Positions 9,064 through 18,425 of a stretch of DNA of 64,000 nucleotides are shown piece after piece. The stretch's first letter is position 1, and the number at the start of each line of letters is the position of its first letter. The position numbers and the translations under genes are program-made. The notes under the pieces are model-generated. The model saw nothing but the letters and a program-made list of their open reading frames with translations, did no database searches and was not told the DNA's origin. The DNA comes from Desulfosporosinus nitroreducens (GTDB lineage: Bacteria; Bacillota; Desulfitobacteriia; Desulfitobacteriales; Desulfitobacteriaceae), in NCBI RefSeq assembly GCF_023897015.1, contig NZ_JAMHFY010000021.1, positions 1-64,000 on the forward strand, given 5' to 3'.

Positions 9064-9876
9064 TTACCTTTTCATTGTCCACTCCTGGGAGTTATATTTC
9101 TTAACTAGTTGTTCTGTCATAAGTTTCTCTTCTTTGCTCAGAACTGAAGGGACAAGTTTTATGCCCATAATCTCCTCAAATCCTAAACATATCTCTTTTT
9201 CCAGCTCATCGATCGTCACTGGTCGCGTCCATACTTCATCCAAGGCACAGGCCTTGGCCTTAAAGCTCTTTACCAAACGCTGCCGGACTTCTTCGTTTGG
9301 TAATTTTAGAAGGCTGAATAGAAGTTCTGTATCAAAATGCAAGATTATAGATCCATGTTGCAAGAGAATTCCATCTCTGCGCATTTGGGCACTTCCTACA
9401 AGCTTCTTTCCGGCTACTGCTAGTTCATACCACGAAGGGGCATCAAAACAAGCCGCTGTTCCCGTGTGCGAAGAATTTGCCTGAGCAACCATTTCAGCTG
9501 GCACCCCAACTGCATTTATTCCTTTTAATAATGCCTCACTTATTTTCAAATAGGATTTAATGACGGTCCCCTTAACATGTTCCTCAGATTCCGGAACAAT
9601 AATACTGTAGGTTAGTTCATACTGGTGTAACACAGCCCTGCCACCAGTCGGCCTCCGAACAACATCAATATTAGCCAGACGACAGGCGTCTTCATCCACT
9701 TCCTTAGCATAACTTTGAGCATAACCCAGAGATAAAGCGGCAGGCTTCCAGCCATAAAACCGCAAAACTGGTTGGTTACTATTATCCTTTTTCATAAGTT
9801 CCATGATAGATTCATCTATGGCCATGTTTTCAGTGCCAGTAAAAACCGAGTAAGGCAGATATCTCCACGTTTTCAT
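9064..9876 (-). CDS. lplA: Lipoate-protein ligase A family protein
   Basis: Attaches lipoate (or moves octanoate) to the lipoyl domains of 2-oxoacid dehydrogenases or GcvH. The 270-residue BPL/LplA/LipB-fold protein has the RRPTGGRAVLHQ loop, where GGG is usual, and the lysine-containing VAGKKLVGSAQ segment with the downstream HGSI motif. It is the third gene after two radical SAM proteins that resemble the LipS1/LipS2 pair, which supports a lipoylation role. Octanoyltransferase activity (LipM-like) is an alternative that sequence alone does not settle. AGGTGAAAAA precedes the ATG. Confidence 0.85.
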   Translation of the reverse strand: MKTWRYLPYSVFTGTENMAIDESIMELMKKDNSNQPVLRFYGWKPAALSLGYAQSYAKEVDEDACRLANIDVVRRPTGGRAVLHQYELTYSIIVPESEEHVKGTVIKSYLKISEALLKGINAVGVPAEMVAQANSSHTGTAACFDAPSWYELAVAGKKLVGSAQMRRDGILLQHGSIILHFDTELLFSLLKLPNEEVRQRLVKSFKAKACALDEVWTRPVTIDELEKEICLGFEEIMGIKLVPSVLSKEEKLMTEQLVKKYNSQEWTMKR

Positions 9877-9884
9877 TTTTTCAC

Positions 9885-10847
9885 CTACTTTTCTAAACCA
9901 GAAACGAGTTCCTGCCAGGATTTTTTTGTTTCTTCAGGGGTAAGCGGTCTTGGATAGTTATAAAATTCTTCCCTGGGGGATTCATTATAATAAGGACGGT
10001 TACATCCTGAACAACCAGAGGTCTGAAAGGCCTCACCTGAAGAGAGATAATCCCAAAGCTGGTCTAAATGCATAGAAAAACTTACAATCCTGCCCGCTCG
10101 AAAGATAAACTCATCGGCTCGAGCATATTTCCTGCGGATTAAATAATGGGCAACCTGTATCCGGCGATAATGATTCAACTCTGGTTTAGGTGATTGTTCC
10201 ATGCGGGTCCCTTTTACCGGTGTGAATGCGAACAAGGCTACAGTGATTCCTTTATCATACATGTCTTGTATGATTTTGACCATTTCCTCTTCGGTTTCCC
10301 CCAGCCCTACGATAAGGTGGGTGCCAATATGCCCTGGAAACTTACCTGCGGCTTCTATGAGCAATTCATAGCGGCTTTCCCACGATCCATCTTTGGCCAA
10401 AGCAAAAACCTCTGGAGTAGCAGCATCGAGTGCTAAACTCACCCTGTCTACACCATGCTTTAGCAAATCTTCAATCTCAGTGAGGCTTCGTGGCCCTGCC
10501 GAGACACAGATTGGCATATTGGGGCTCTCATTCTTTATGGTTTTAACCAGACTTTTGGCTTCCTCCAAGGCCTTGCCATCTTGGACGACCTGAAAACAAA
10601 CCCTCTGCATGACTTTTTGGGCTTCGGGTATTTGCAAGCCCTGAACAACCTCGTGTTCTTGAAATTCCGGCCAAACTACTCTGGAAAGTAAGTTAGTCCT
10701 TGACCTGCTCTCGCGGGCTTGAGCACAAAAGGCACAATTAAACTTACAATGTTCTCCTACCATTAGATAGGCAGTCGTTGGCAAGGCATCAGTTTTTATA
10801 TTATTTAGGCCTAATACTTTGGCAGTTCCTACCGAACAACGAATCAT
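9885..10847 (-). CDS. Radical SAM protein, probable lipoyl synthase component (LipS-type)
   Basis: Radical SAM enzyme of 320 residues with the cluster motif C34-x3-C38-x2-C41 (GEHCKFNCAFC), a BioB-like middle, and extra C-terminal cysteines (GCSGCNRPYYNESPR) that could bind a second Fe-S cluster as sulfur donor. BioB-like fold, paired radical SAM neighbour and adjacent LplA match the two-protein lipoyl synthases LipS1/LipS2 known from archaea and some bacteria. I did not decide which subunit this is. The frame opens at 10859; I chose the ATG overlapping the upstream stop as ATGA. A biotin-synthase-like role is the main alternative. Confidence 0.65.
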   Translation of the reverse strand: MIRCSVGTAKVLGLNNIKTDALPTTAYLMVGEHCKFNCAFCAQARESRSRTNLLSRVVWPEFQEHEVVQGLQIPEAQKVMQRVCFQVVQDGKALEEAKSLVKTIKNESPNMPICVSAGPRSLTEIEDLLKHGVDRVSLALDAATPEVFALAKDGSWESRYELLIEAAGKFPGHIGTHLIVGLGETEEEMVKIIQDMYDKGITVALFAFTPVKGTRMEQSPKPELNHYRRIQVAHYLIRRKYARADEFIFRAGRIVSFSMHLDQLWDYLSSGEAFQTSGCSGCNRPYYNESPREEFYNYPRPLTPEETKKSWQELVSGLEK

Positions 10848-11761
10848 AGAGCACAACACTCCTCACCTCGTTTGATTATCAGTCCTTTTTCCTTGACCAA
10901 TTGTCGCGCCTTCGGAGTAGGTATCACAATTCTATTGATTCCCAAGGCCACCGAGGCCTCATCAAGCTTTTGACGATAACTTCCTTTGGGGCGCATGCAA
11001 CCAAGTGCAAGAGAAGTTTTAGGGAAGCGTACCCTTGCTTTAGCCAGAAAAGAGATGACCTCTTCTAAATTCGGGGGAGTTCGGTCAGAGTAACGGGTGC
11101 CCGGAGTTGGAATAAATACGTTCAACACCAATCCGTCCAATCCTAAATCCTCAAGAATATCCAATGCCTTTTCCTCTCCACTCCAAATCCCCCCTTTTAA
11201 GCCAAGTGTTAAATGGGGAATAATCTTCGCCTGTTTACGCAAATCCTTATAAACTCGAATATAATCCTCTAATTTATGCTCGAGACCGTAAACTTCACGT
11301 ATAGTATCGTCATCTCCAACAAAATCAAAAGAAACTACATCTGCTAACCCTCTAAGCAGCTGAACCTCCTTTTCGCTAATCAGCCCTACATGGAAATTTA
11401 AACGAACCTTCCTATTCTTTAGCTCCTGTAAGAGGTCTAAGCGGTTCCAAAAAGGAACCTTGCCGTCCTGAGTACATCCACCGCTGATTAACGCGCTGGA
11501 AAAAGAAAGCTCCGAGCACAACTGGGAGGTTAGCTCTTTGACATCTGTCATGCCTTTGAGATAATGTCCCCCACAATGTGCACAATTGAGAGAGCAAGCA
11601 GTTCCGGTTAAACTTACACTTTTTGTTTTGGTCGGATAATCAAAGTATATCTCGGCCGGAAAATTATTTACGCGTACGTCCCAGCCTCTTTTAATCCAGT
11701 TATTCGTCTCAACTGAATAAGAATTTATTTCAAGAACGCCATTACTGTTGTTTAGATCCAA
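10844..11761 (-). CDS. Radical SAM protein, probable second lipoyl synthase component (LipS-type)
   Basis: 305-residue radical SAM enzyme with C56-x3-C60-x2-C63 (GTACSLNCAHCGGHYLKGM) and further cysteines in the C-terminal third (LGCMRPKGSYRQKLD and the tail EECCAL). It starts at TTG (11759-11761) behind AGGGTGA and overlaps the next gene by four bases, so the pair is translated together, as expected of a two-component enzyme. Proposed role: with its partner it inserts two sulfurs into protein-bound octanoyl groups, replacing LipA, which is not seen here. Function is inferred from context and residual similarity. Confidence 0.62.
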   Translation of the reverse strand: MDLNNSNGVLEINSYSVETNNWIKRGWDVRVNNFPAEIYFDYPTKTKSVSLTGTACSLNCAHCGGHYLKGMTDVKELTSQLCSELSFSSALISGGCTQDGKVPFWNRLDLLQELKNRKVRLNFHVGLISEKEVQLLRGLADVVSFDFVGDDDTIREVYGLEHKLEDYIRVYKDLRKQAKIIPHLTLGLKGGIWSGEEKALDILEDLGLDGLVLNVFIPTPGTRYSDRTPPNLEEVISFLAKARVRFPKTSLALGCMRPKGSYRQKLDEASVALGINRIVIPTPKARQLVKEKGLIIKRGEECCAL

Positions 11762-11991
11762 ATCTTTTCACCCTTTTTTACTTTCTAGATCTCACTCCTA
11801 TGTTACACGATTCTCTGCATTTTTGTCGAATTTTTGCAAGAGTCACAGATTAAGGGTAGACCAGGGGCTAGACGTCTTTCCAGGTAATAATACTCTCACG
11901 ACCCTTTTCCTGTATCTTCACTCTTTCTTTAAAAATCCAATAAATACCTCTTTTTCACATAACATTTAAGAAGCAGCGATGAATCCTCAAT

Positions 11992-12023
11992 AGTGTAGCG
12001 CTACAGTTTTGTAGGGCTACACT
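11992..12023. promoter_or_regulatory. Inverted repeat, candidate enhancer site for the sigma-54 activator
   Basis: AGTGTAGCGCTACA (11992-12005) pairs with TGTAGGGCTACACT (12010-12023) with one mismatch and a four-base centre. It lies about 120-150 bp upstream of the predicted sigma-54 start, the usual distance for an activator site. The AcoR-like gene at 13547 is the obvious candidate partner. Confidence 0.65.
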
Positions 12024-12115
12024 TGTATTGTTTTTGTAACATAATTCTAGCATACGAATTTGTATAATGAGCAGTTTAGCCACTGCTTTACGGTATGATG
12101 AAACCTCTTTAAAGC

Positions 12116-12131
12116 TGGCATTAATATTGCA
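12116..12131 (+). promoter_or_regulatory. Sigma-54 (-24/-12) promoter of the alcohol dehydrogenase gene
   Basis: TGGCAT-TAATA-TTGCA matches the sigma-54 consensus TGGCAC-N5-TTGCA with one mismatch and exact GG/GC spacing. The predicted start is near 12143, leaving a leader of about 150 bases that carries a small frame (12183-12230). Confidence 0.82.
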
Positions 12132-12182
12132 ATAACTTATAACAGAATATTTAGTTATTTGATCTAACGAAGGGAGTGATTT

Positions 12183-12230
12183 ATGTTCCAGAAATCAAGT
12201 TCATGGCCTGTTTTGAGTTATGATCTATAG
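12183..12230 (+). CDS. Possible 15-residue leader peptide
   Basis: ATG at 12183 lies behind GGGAGTGAT and opens a 15-codon frame (MFQKSSSWPVLSYDL) ending in TAG inside the predicted leader of the dehydrogenase mRNA. No attenuator hairpin is evident. It could be a decayed gene start or a genuine small leader frame. Confidence 0.35.
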   Translation: MFQKSSSWPVLSYDL

Positions 12231-12294
12231 ATACCAGATACGGTCCCTATGCTAAGATTTATAATTGGTAAAATAAAAACTGGAGGGGTATAAA

Positions 12295-13335
12295 ATGAAA
12301 GCATTTGTTTATCATGGTCCTAAAAATATGAGCCTCGACCAAGTACCCAACCCCGTTATTCAAAGACCGACGGATGCCATAGTTAGAGTAACCACCTCAA
12401 CCATATGTGGAACAGATAAACACATCAGAAACGGTGGATTACCCGAAGTGGAGGCGGGAAGAGTCATAGGACACGAATTCTGTGGCGAAGTTGTGGAAAT
12501 TGGAGCAGGTGTTAATAAGTTTAAAAAAGGGGATAATGTTGCCGTCTCCTGCATTACACAATGTATGGAATGTTACTATTGTAAACGCGGAATCTACTCC
12601 AGATGTGAAAATGGAAGCTGGATCTTTGGTTACAAAATTAATGGCTGCCAAGCAGATTATGTTAGAGTTCCCTATGCCGATTCCGGAATGTACCTGATTC
12701 CAGACAGTTTAGCAGACGAAGACGTCTTGTTCGTCGGTGATATTCTTTCCACGGGCTATTTTGGAGCAGAAAATGGCAGTATTCAACCTGGTGACACTGT
12801 AGCTGTGTTTGGATCCGGTCCAGTCGGAATGTGTGCTATGGCAACCGCCCGCCTATGGGGTCCAGCCAGAATCGTGGCTGTAGACATTGATGAATCCCGG
12901 CTTGAGTTTGCCATTAAACAAGGGTGGGCTGATTACGGGTTGAATCCTCAAAAAGTAGACGTTACGCAGGCCCTAAAAGATTTTACCAGTGGTCGTGGAG
13001 CTGATGTAACTATTGAAGCCAATGGATCCGAGCCAACCTTCAAAGGAGCAATCGCTGGCGTAAGGCCAGGCGGAACTGTTTCTGTGATCGGAGTTTTTGA
13101 GAAACCACAGATTCTTGAAATGCAAAACCTCTGGATTCAAAACATCACACTGAAAATGGGGCTAGTCAAGGCTAATCATATTCCCGAGCTAATCGATCTT
13201 ATTAAAGAAGGAAAACTTAATATGAAGCCACTTATAACTCACACTATACCCTTATCCCAGGTTGCAGAAGGATACGATATCTTTGAACAGCGACGTGACA
13301 ATGCAATTAAGGTCGTACTCAAAGCAGATGCCTAA
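12295..13335 (+). CDS. Zinc-dependent alcohol dehydrogenase (MDR family)
   Basis: NAD(P)-dependent medium-chain dehydrogenase of 346 residues that oxidises an alcohol or reduces its carbonyl. The catalytic zinc ligands are in TICGTDKH and GHEFCGE. The structural zinc is held by the four cysteines of CMECYYCKRGIYSRC. The Rossmann motif is GSGPVGMCA near residue 180. It resembles the secondary-alcohol/butanediol/threonine dehydrogenase branch; the substrate is not decided. The sigma-54 promoter upstream and AcoR-type activator downstream suggest induction by a growth substrate such as acetoin, butanediol or an alcohol. GGAGGGG precedes the ATG. Confidence 0.88.
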   Translation: MKAFVYHGPKNMSLDQVPNPVIQRPTDAIVRVTTSTICGTDKHIRNGGLPEVEAGRVIGHEFCGEVVEIGAGVNKFKKGDNVAVSCITQCMECYYCKRGIYSRCENGSWIFGYKINGCQADYVRVPYADSGMYLIPDSLADEDVLFVGDILSTGYFGAENGSIQPGDTVAVFGSGPVGMCAMATARLWGPARIVAVDIDESRLEFAIKQGWADYGLNPQKVDVTQALKDFTSGRGADVTIEANGSEPTFKGAIAGVRPGGTVSVIGVFEKPQILEMQNLWIQNITLKMGLVKANHIPELIDLIKEGKLNMKPLITHTIPLSQVAEGYDIFEQRRDNAIKVVLKADA

Positions 13336-13381
13336 TTATAATTAAGATATGTTTCACTTTAGTTGTACAATTTACCAGCAG

Positions 13382-13423
13382 GCAATAGGCAAGACTCCAA
13401 ATTTAAAGGGCCTTGCCTATTGC
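13382..13423 (+). terminator. Hairpin after the alcohol dehydrogenase
   Basis: GCAATAGGCAAG at 13382-13393 pairs perfectly with 13412-13423. The T run is weak, so termination may be partial and allow some read-through to the activator gene. Confidence 0.55.
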
Positions 13424-13546
13424 GAATTACTGATATTTACATCCAAAACACTTGATAATCACGATTACTTAGAATAGAATAATAAATGAGTCGAAATTAT
13501 CTGATTTTTCTGACTTGGTATTATTCTAAAAGTGGTGGTGGTTTCT

Positions 13547-15556
13547 ATGAGTTGGCAATTAGAGACATCCTCGCCAAGAGGCCTTATTAAGCACAGGAAA
13601 CTACTTGAAGAGAATCGGTGCAGATTTTTGGATCACTCTCCAGGCCTTCACCCCATACAGACGATAGTTTATGATTCATGGATACGTTGTCGCCAATTTG
13701 GGATTGATCCTCTACGTCATCAGACTGAAGATCCTCCTAATGGCTCAGACCTTGAAAACATAATTGGATGTTCTATACTTCATAAGTATTCAACCGCAAC
13801 TTTGAATAAGTTATTAATTCAGGCCGAAAAAACTAAGTATCTTATGACCTTATGCGATACTAACGGAAGGATTATCTATCTTGGAGGGGATCGCCAAGTC
13901 AAAAAGCAGGCAGAAAAAATGAATTTTGTATTAGGGTCTTGTTGGAGTGAAGAAGCAATTGGAACTAATGCAATTGGCACAAGCTTAAAAACAGGTTATC
14001 CAGTTCAGATTTTTTCAGCTGAACATTTTTGCGAAGGAATTCATGACTGGGTCTGTTCATCATCTCCTGTACGTGATCCTGTAACAAAGGAAGTTCTGGG
14101 CGTTATTGACATTACAGGATGTTGGGAAGAAGCTCAGGCCCATACCCTCGGTATGGTTTTTATGGCTTCTACAGTGATTGAACATAAGCTTTATGAACAA
14201 TCACTCCTTAATAGACTTCAGCTTTTGGAAAGCTATTCGTCATTTGTTCTTCGGTATCCGCAAAATGGAGTCATTGCCCTTGATGCTGTCTTTAACCCTA
14301 TCGAGGCTAACCTTTGTGCCCGTAGACTTATTCACAACTTGACGGGCAAAGATTTAGAAACAATATGGAAAGAGCAAACGTTTACTGCGATTTTAGTAAA
14401 ACAGCATAAATCCGGTCAACCGCAAGAGGACTACAAAATTTTCATTGAGCAATTTGGAACTCCATGCTTAATTCAGGAAATCTATCGAGGAAACCAACGC
14501 ATAGGTTCTATCCTGATACTAATCCCCTTAGACCAAAGAACAACCCCAAGCCGAGCCCTTCACAATGATACTTGGACCAAACTCCAGAGTGCTTCTTGGA
14601 GTAAAATCGTTGGAAAATCGAGCAAGATTCTTTCCGCAATGTCCCAATGCAACATGGTTGCTCAGACAAACGTCCCAGTTTTATTGCTTGGAGAAAGCGG
14701 GTCAGGCAAAGAACTCTTTGCCCAAGCGATCCATGAAATCAGTGATCGCCGAGAAGGCCCTTTCGTTGCCTTAAATTGTGGAGCTATGCCGAATGAGCTG
14801 TTGGCTAGTGAGCTTTTTGGCTACAATCCGGGTACGTTCACAGGGGCAGTCAAAGGTGGACGTAAGGGAAAATTTGAAGAGGCCCATCAGGGAACCTTAT
14901 TCCTCGATGAGATTGGAGAAATGCCTCTTAGATTTCAAGTTCATCTGTTACGCGTTCTCCAAGAACGGGAAATCGTTAGACTGGGGGGTTCAACTCCCAT
15001 ACCGGTAGACGTGAAAATTATTGCTGCTACCCACCACAATCTTGAACAACTCGTAAATGATGGGGTATTTCGCGCGGACTTTTATTACAGATTGCATGTT
15101 GTAAGTATCACCATCCCACCTCTAAGAGAACGTCGAGACGATATCCCCTTGTTAATCGATCACTTTTTGGATCAATTCGCTTCTAAATACAGTAAACCAC
15201 TTCCTATGCTTGATCCGCAAGTCAGGGATTTTCTGATTAACACCTATAAATGGCCGGGTAATGTTCGAGAATTACAGAATAGTCTTGAGCGTGCAGTGTT
15301 ATTTTGCTTAAATGGCATTATCGCAATTGAAGACCTTCCACAAAGTATCCAAAAAACGTTAAATGATAACTCCTCTTGGACAAGGAATATAGTCTCCCCA
15401 GCAAACTGGAAGGAATTTGCGAGCAGTCACAAAAAAGAGGCCCTTCTCAACCTTGTTAAGGAATCAGGCGGTAATCTTTCTGCTACAGCTCGTCAATTAG
15501 GGATAGCACGGACAACATTATATCGACATTTAGAAAAATACGGTGTTAAAAAATAA
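13547..15556 (+). CDS. Sigma-54-dependent transcriptional activator, AcoR type
   Basis: 669-residue activator. The N-terminal sensor includes a GAF domain with the AcoR-like motifs [14 protein letters not shown] and SSPVRDP. The central AAA+ domain has Walker A GESGSGKE and Walker [11 protein letters not shown]. The C-terminal Fis-type helix-turn-helix is [18 protein letters not shown]. The sigma-54 contact loop reads GTFTGA instead of GAFTGA, a substitution worth noting. The frame opens at a GTG (13532), but the ATG at 13547 is preceded by GGTGGTGG at good spacing. It probably activates the alcohol dehydrogenase gene just upstream, which has a sigma-54 promoter and a dyad. The GAF ligand is unknown. 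Confidence 0.88.
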   Translation: MSWQLETSSPRGLIKHRKLLEENRCRFLDHSPGLHPIQTIVYDSWIRCRQFGIDPLRHQTEDPPNGSDLENIIGCSILHKYSTATLNKLLIQAEKTKYLMTLCDTNGRIIYLGGDRQVKKQAEKMNFVLGSCWSEEAIGTNAIGTSLKTGYPVQIFSAEHFCEGIHDWVCSSSPVRDPVTKEVLGVIDITGCWEEAQAHTLGMVFMASTVIEHKLYEQSLLNRLQLLESYSSFVLRYPQNGVIALDAVFNPIEANLCARRLIHNLTGKDLETIWKEQTFTAILVKQHKSGQPQEDYKIFIEQFGTPCLIQEIYRGNQRIGSILILIPLDQRTTPSRALHNDTWTKLQSASWSKIVGKSSKILSAMSQCNMVAQTNVPVLLLGESGSGKELFAQAIHEISDRREGPFVALNCGAMPNELLASELFGYNPGTFTGAVKGGRKGKFEEAHQGTLFLDEIGEMPLRFQVHLLRVLQEREIVRLGGSTPIPVDVKIIAATHHNLEQLVNDGVFRADFYYRLHVVSITIPPLRERRDDIPLLIDHFLDQFASKYSKPLPMLDPQVRDFLINTYKWPGNVRELQNSLERAVLFCLNGIIAIEDLPQSIQKTLNDNSSWTRNIVSPANWKEFASSHKKEALLNLVKESGGNLSATARQLGIARTTLYRHLEKYGVKK

Positions 15557-15570
15557 GATGTTAATATAGC

Positions 15571-15609
15571 AACAAGGCTAGAAAGCAATAAGATGCTTCC
15601 AGCCTTGTT
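15571..15609. terminator. Bidirectional terminator between convergent genes
   Basis: AACAAGGCT at 15571-15579 pairs with AGCCTTGTT at 15601-15609. It separates the activator gene from the convergent histidine kinase and overlaps the kinase stop codon. Confidence 0.65.
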
Positions 15610-16726
15610 TGGGCAACAGGATTTCAACCCGAACCCCTCGCTCATTCAGGTTCAAAGTTGTTATCTTCCCCCCGTGCTGATCAAGGATACGGTGCACAAC
15701 GGATAACCCTAATCCAGTCCCGGTTTCCTTAGTCGTAAAAAACGGGTCATAAATGTAAGGCAAGGCGTCTGGCAAAATGCCGGGTCCCTCATCACTAACT
15801 GCGAAGCCTACAAAACCATCTTCCTGAACCCCACTTAGCAGAATCACTCCGCCTTCCCCCTGGGCATCGATGGCATTAAGTAAAATATTAAGTATGACTT
15901 GCTTAATTTGGTCCGGGTCCACCTCAACTTCTTGCAAGTCAACCTGGCTTCGTGCTTGTTCTAACTTAATATTGTTTTGCCTCAGGGCTGGCTGGACTAG
16001 TGTTACTCCTTCGTCCAAGAGTTTTCCCAGCGTAATCCCTTCCCGCACCAGCTCTTTAGGTCGGGCAAAGGACAAAAACTCGCTCAGCAAGCGATTTAAC
16101 CGTTCACATTCTTCCAGAAGTACCCGACAGTATTCCGAAACGACCCCATCGTCGCATTTTTCTTGGGCCAGCATTTGGATGCTCACTTTCATTATCCCCA
16201 AGGGATTCCGTATTTCATGAGCTAAGCCAGCACTCATATGCCCCAGCGCGGTTACTCGTTCAGTTTGCCGAATCTCACGCTCTAATCGTTCACGTTCCTG
16301 CCCTTCTCGCTTTAACTTTTCTACCAATTCTTTTTGAATCATTAGCGCGAGCTTATATTTGCGCTTCGCCTTCCGTTCCTCTTCAGTCAAAATGCCCGTT
16401 AACCAACCAATGACGTTGATTAAGCCGACCTCCACCCACTGTGTATACTTAGCGGCTGGGCTTAAATCGCCTTGCATATGCCACATAAGCGGTATAAAAA
16501 GTAACGTTATAATAAAGCTTGATATGATCCCCCCGGCAGGTCCAAAACGCATAGCTGCATAAATCACCGGGAGATAATAGGCGAATTGTAAAAGAATGTG
16601 ATAATCCACTTCGTAATGATAATTCGTGTAATGAATAATAGTGAGAACCGCCACGACGAGCCCAATTGCTATGAGGTCAAAGAGAATTCGGGCACGGTTT
16701 TGTTCAGGGGGTTCGTTATTTAGCAT
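15578..16726 (-). CDS. Membrane histidine kinase, NtrB/ZraS type
   Basis: 382-residue sensor kinase. The first 120 residues hold three to four membrane helices with very short external loops, so the signal may be membrane-borne or redox-related. A short coiled coil follows, then a HisKA domain with phospho-acceptor His in GHMSAGLAHEIRNPLG. The HATPase domain has the N box (LLNAIDAQ) and G boxes DEGPGILP and GTGLGLS. It follows the NtrC-type regulator by 15 bases and is its cognate partner. With that regulator it probably controls the sigma-54 promoter at 18426. Confidence 0.88.
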   Translation of the reverse strand: MLNNEPPEQNRARILFDLIAIGLVVAVLTIIHYTNYHYEVDYHILLQFAYYLPVIYAAMRFGPAGGIISSFIITLLFIPLMWHMQGDLSPAAKYTQWVEVGLINVIGWLTGILTEEERKAKRKYKLALMIQKELVEKLKREGQERERLEREIRQTERVTALGHMSAGLAHEIRNPLGIMKVSIQMLAQEKCDDGVVSEYCRVLLEECERLNRLLSEFLSFARPKELVREGITLGKLLDEGVTLVQPALRQNNIKLEQARSQVDLQEVEVDPDQIKQVILNILLNAIDAQGEGGVILLSGVQEDGFVGFAVSDEGPGILPDALPYIYDPFFTTKETGTGLGLSVVHRILDQHGGKITTLNLNERGVRVEILLPKQGWKHLIAF

Positions 16727-16741
16727 AGAGGCCCTCCTTCT

Positions 16742-18100
16742 CTAAATCCCCCAATGAGGATCTATTCCGTACTTCTCTAAACGGTATAAAAAAGCATGCC
16801 TAGAAAGACCTAAGCGTTTGGCAGCCTGACTTTGATTCCCCCCCGTTTGTTCCATGGCCTGTTGGAGGAAGGATTTCTCTAGTTCTTCCAGGGAAACCCC
16901 CTCAGGAGGCAGGACAAAGGATTCGGGGCCTTTCTCCTCTTTTGAGGGTGTGCTAAAGACGGGCAACCCATCTGCTCCAATCACTGCTCCTTGGGAAATA
17001 ATCACCATACGTTCCACCACATTTTCCAGTTCACGCACGTTTCCTGGCCAGTCATACTCCATAAGTTGAGTTAGGACTTCTGAATCTAGAGTCTTGGTTT
17101 GCCCATAAGATCTAAGTTTCTTCAAGAAATGATCGGCAAGATAAGGAATATCCTCCCGACGTTCCCGTAAGGGAGGAATGGAAATCGGAAAGACACTGAG
17201 GCGATAGTAAAGGTCTTCGCGAAAACGCCCTTCTTGAGCCTGTTTTAGTAAATTCCTGTTCGTCGCAGTAATAATCCTCACGTCCACCTTGATGGTTTTT
17301 TCACCGCCGACCCGCTCAAAGGTCCGCTCTTGGAGAACCCTTAATAACTTAGCTTGGACGTTGAAAGACAGTTCTCCGATTTCATCGAGAAAGAGTGTAC
17401 CGCCATTGGCCAACTCGAAACGTCCCGTTTTTCGAGCATGAGCTCCCGTAAATGCGCCCTTTTCATGTCCGAACAGTTCACTTTCCAGCAAAGTCTCCGT
17501 CAACGCTGCGCAATTCACGCGAATAAACGGTCCATTCACGCGCGGACTTAAAGTATGTATAGCATGGGCAACCAGTTCTTTCCCCGTCCCCGATTCCCCT
17601 TCAATAAGCACTGTAGCTGGCGTAAGGGCAACTCTCTCTACTAAGTATTTAACCGCTTTCATTGCTTCACTATTCCCGACCAGTTGCCATCCACCGCTTT
17701 GGACTTCTCCCTTTAGATAATCTACCTGTTCACGCAAACTTTCTACTTCAAAGGCCTTAGCAACTGTGATGAGCAGTTCATCAATGTCAAAGGGTTTCAT
17801 CAAATAATCATGTGCCCCGGCCTTCATGGCCTCGACCGCCGTCGCGGTACTGCCGTGTGCAGTCATCATGACAACCATTAAATCCGGATAATGCTTTTTC
17901 AAGGTCCTTAGAACACTCAAACCATCCATTTTCGGCATTTTCAAATCTACAAGGACCAGATCCGGACGTTCTTCCAAGGCTCGATCTAAGGCGCTTTTCC
18001 CGTCCTCAGCAGTTTCCACATCATAACCAACTTTACTTAATGCTCGCTCCAAGACCCAGCGCATATTTGCTTCATCGTCTGCAATTAATACCCTTCGCAA
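16742..18100 (-). CDS. NtrC-family response regulator (sigma-54 activator)
   Basis: 452-residue regulator with a receiver domain (phospho-acceptor Asp52 in LVLVDLKMP), an AAA+ domain with Walker A GESGTGKE, an intact GAFTGA loop, Walker [11 protein letters not shown] and arginine finger region PPLRERREDIP, and a Fis-type helix-turn-helix QSQAAKRLGLSRHAFLYRL. It belongs to the ZraR/AtoC group. A double inverted repeat lies just upstream of its start, and a perfect sigma-54 promoter faces the other way 330 bases off. It therefore very likely activates the metal/redox cluster starting at 18480 and may control itself. Confidence 0.92.
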   Translation of the reverse strand: MRRVLIADDEANMRWVLERALSKVGYDVETAEDGKSALDRALEERPDLVLVDLKMPKMDGLSVLRTLKKHYPDLMVVMMTAHGSTATAVEAMKAGAHDYLMKPFDIDELLITVAKAFEVESLREQVDYLKGEVQSGGWQLVGNSEAMKAVKYLVERVALTPATVLIEGESGTGKELVAHAIHTLSPRVNGPFIRVNCAALTETLLESELFGHEKGAFTGAHARKTGRFELANGGTLFLDEIGELSFNVQAKLLRVLQERTFERVGGEKTIKVDVRIITATNRNLLKQAQEGRFREDLYYRLSVFPISIPPLRERREDIPYLADHFLKKLRSYGQTKTLDSEVLTQLMEYDWPGNVRELENVVERMVIISQGAVIGADGLPVFSTPSKEEKGPESFVLPPEGVSLEELEKSFLQQAMEQTGGNQSQAAKRLGLSRHAFLYRLEKYGIDPHWGI

Positions 18101-18117
18101 GTTTCACCCTCCTCACC

Positions 18118-18155
18118 TGCGGGATTTCCCACACCATAGTGTGGGAAATCCCACA
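18118..18155. promoter_or_regulatory. Paired dyads, candidate NtrC-type enhancer site
   Basis: GGGATTTCCCACAC (18121-18134) and GTGTGGGAAATCCC (18139-18152) form a perfect 14-bp inverted repeat. Each arm is itself a dyad of the form TGGGA-WW-TCCCA. This looks like two adjacent dimer sites for the NtrC-type regulator encoded next door, about 300 bp upstream of the sigma-54 start. A terminator is unlikely because there is no T run and it precedes the gene. Confidence 0.75.
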
Positions 18156-18305
18156 ACTTTTTAACCCTAAGGTATTACAAAGCAATTTTTGTTATACGAT
18201 GAACCCTTAATTTAATTGATGCAAATTAATTTCTACCGTAATTATTACTTTGGCCAAACATACTAACAACGTCTACTTAATAATACAGCCTGTTCATGTA
18301 GGAAC

Positions 18306-18335
18306 AGCTACAGCTATAGCTATAGCTATAGCTAT
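18306..18335. repeat. Hexanucleotide tandem repeat AGCTAY x5
   Basis: AGCTAC followed by four AGCTAT units. It lies between the candidate enhancer site and the sigma-54 promoter, so copy-number change would alter their spacing. Confidence 0.85.
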
Positions 18336-18425
18336 ATTATCGAGTATCTTTTAACTTTTCTGAAAGGGTAATTAAGCCTTCCGTTATGTCATTCCAAATC
18401 CCAAGTTGAGTTCGAATCTCGAACT

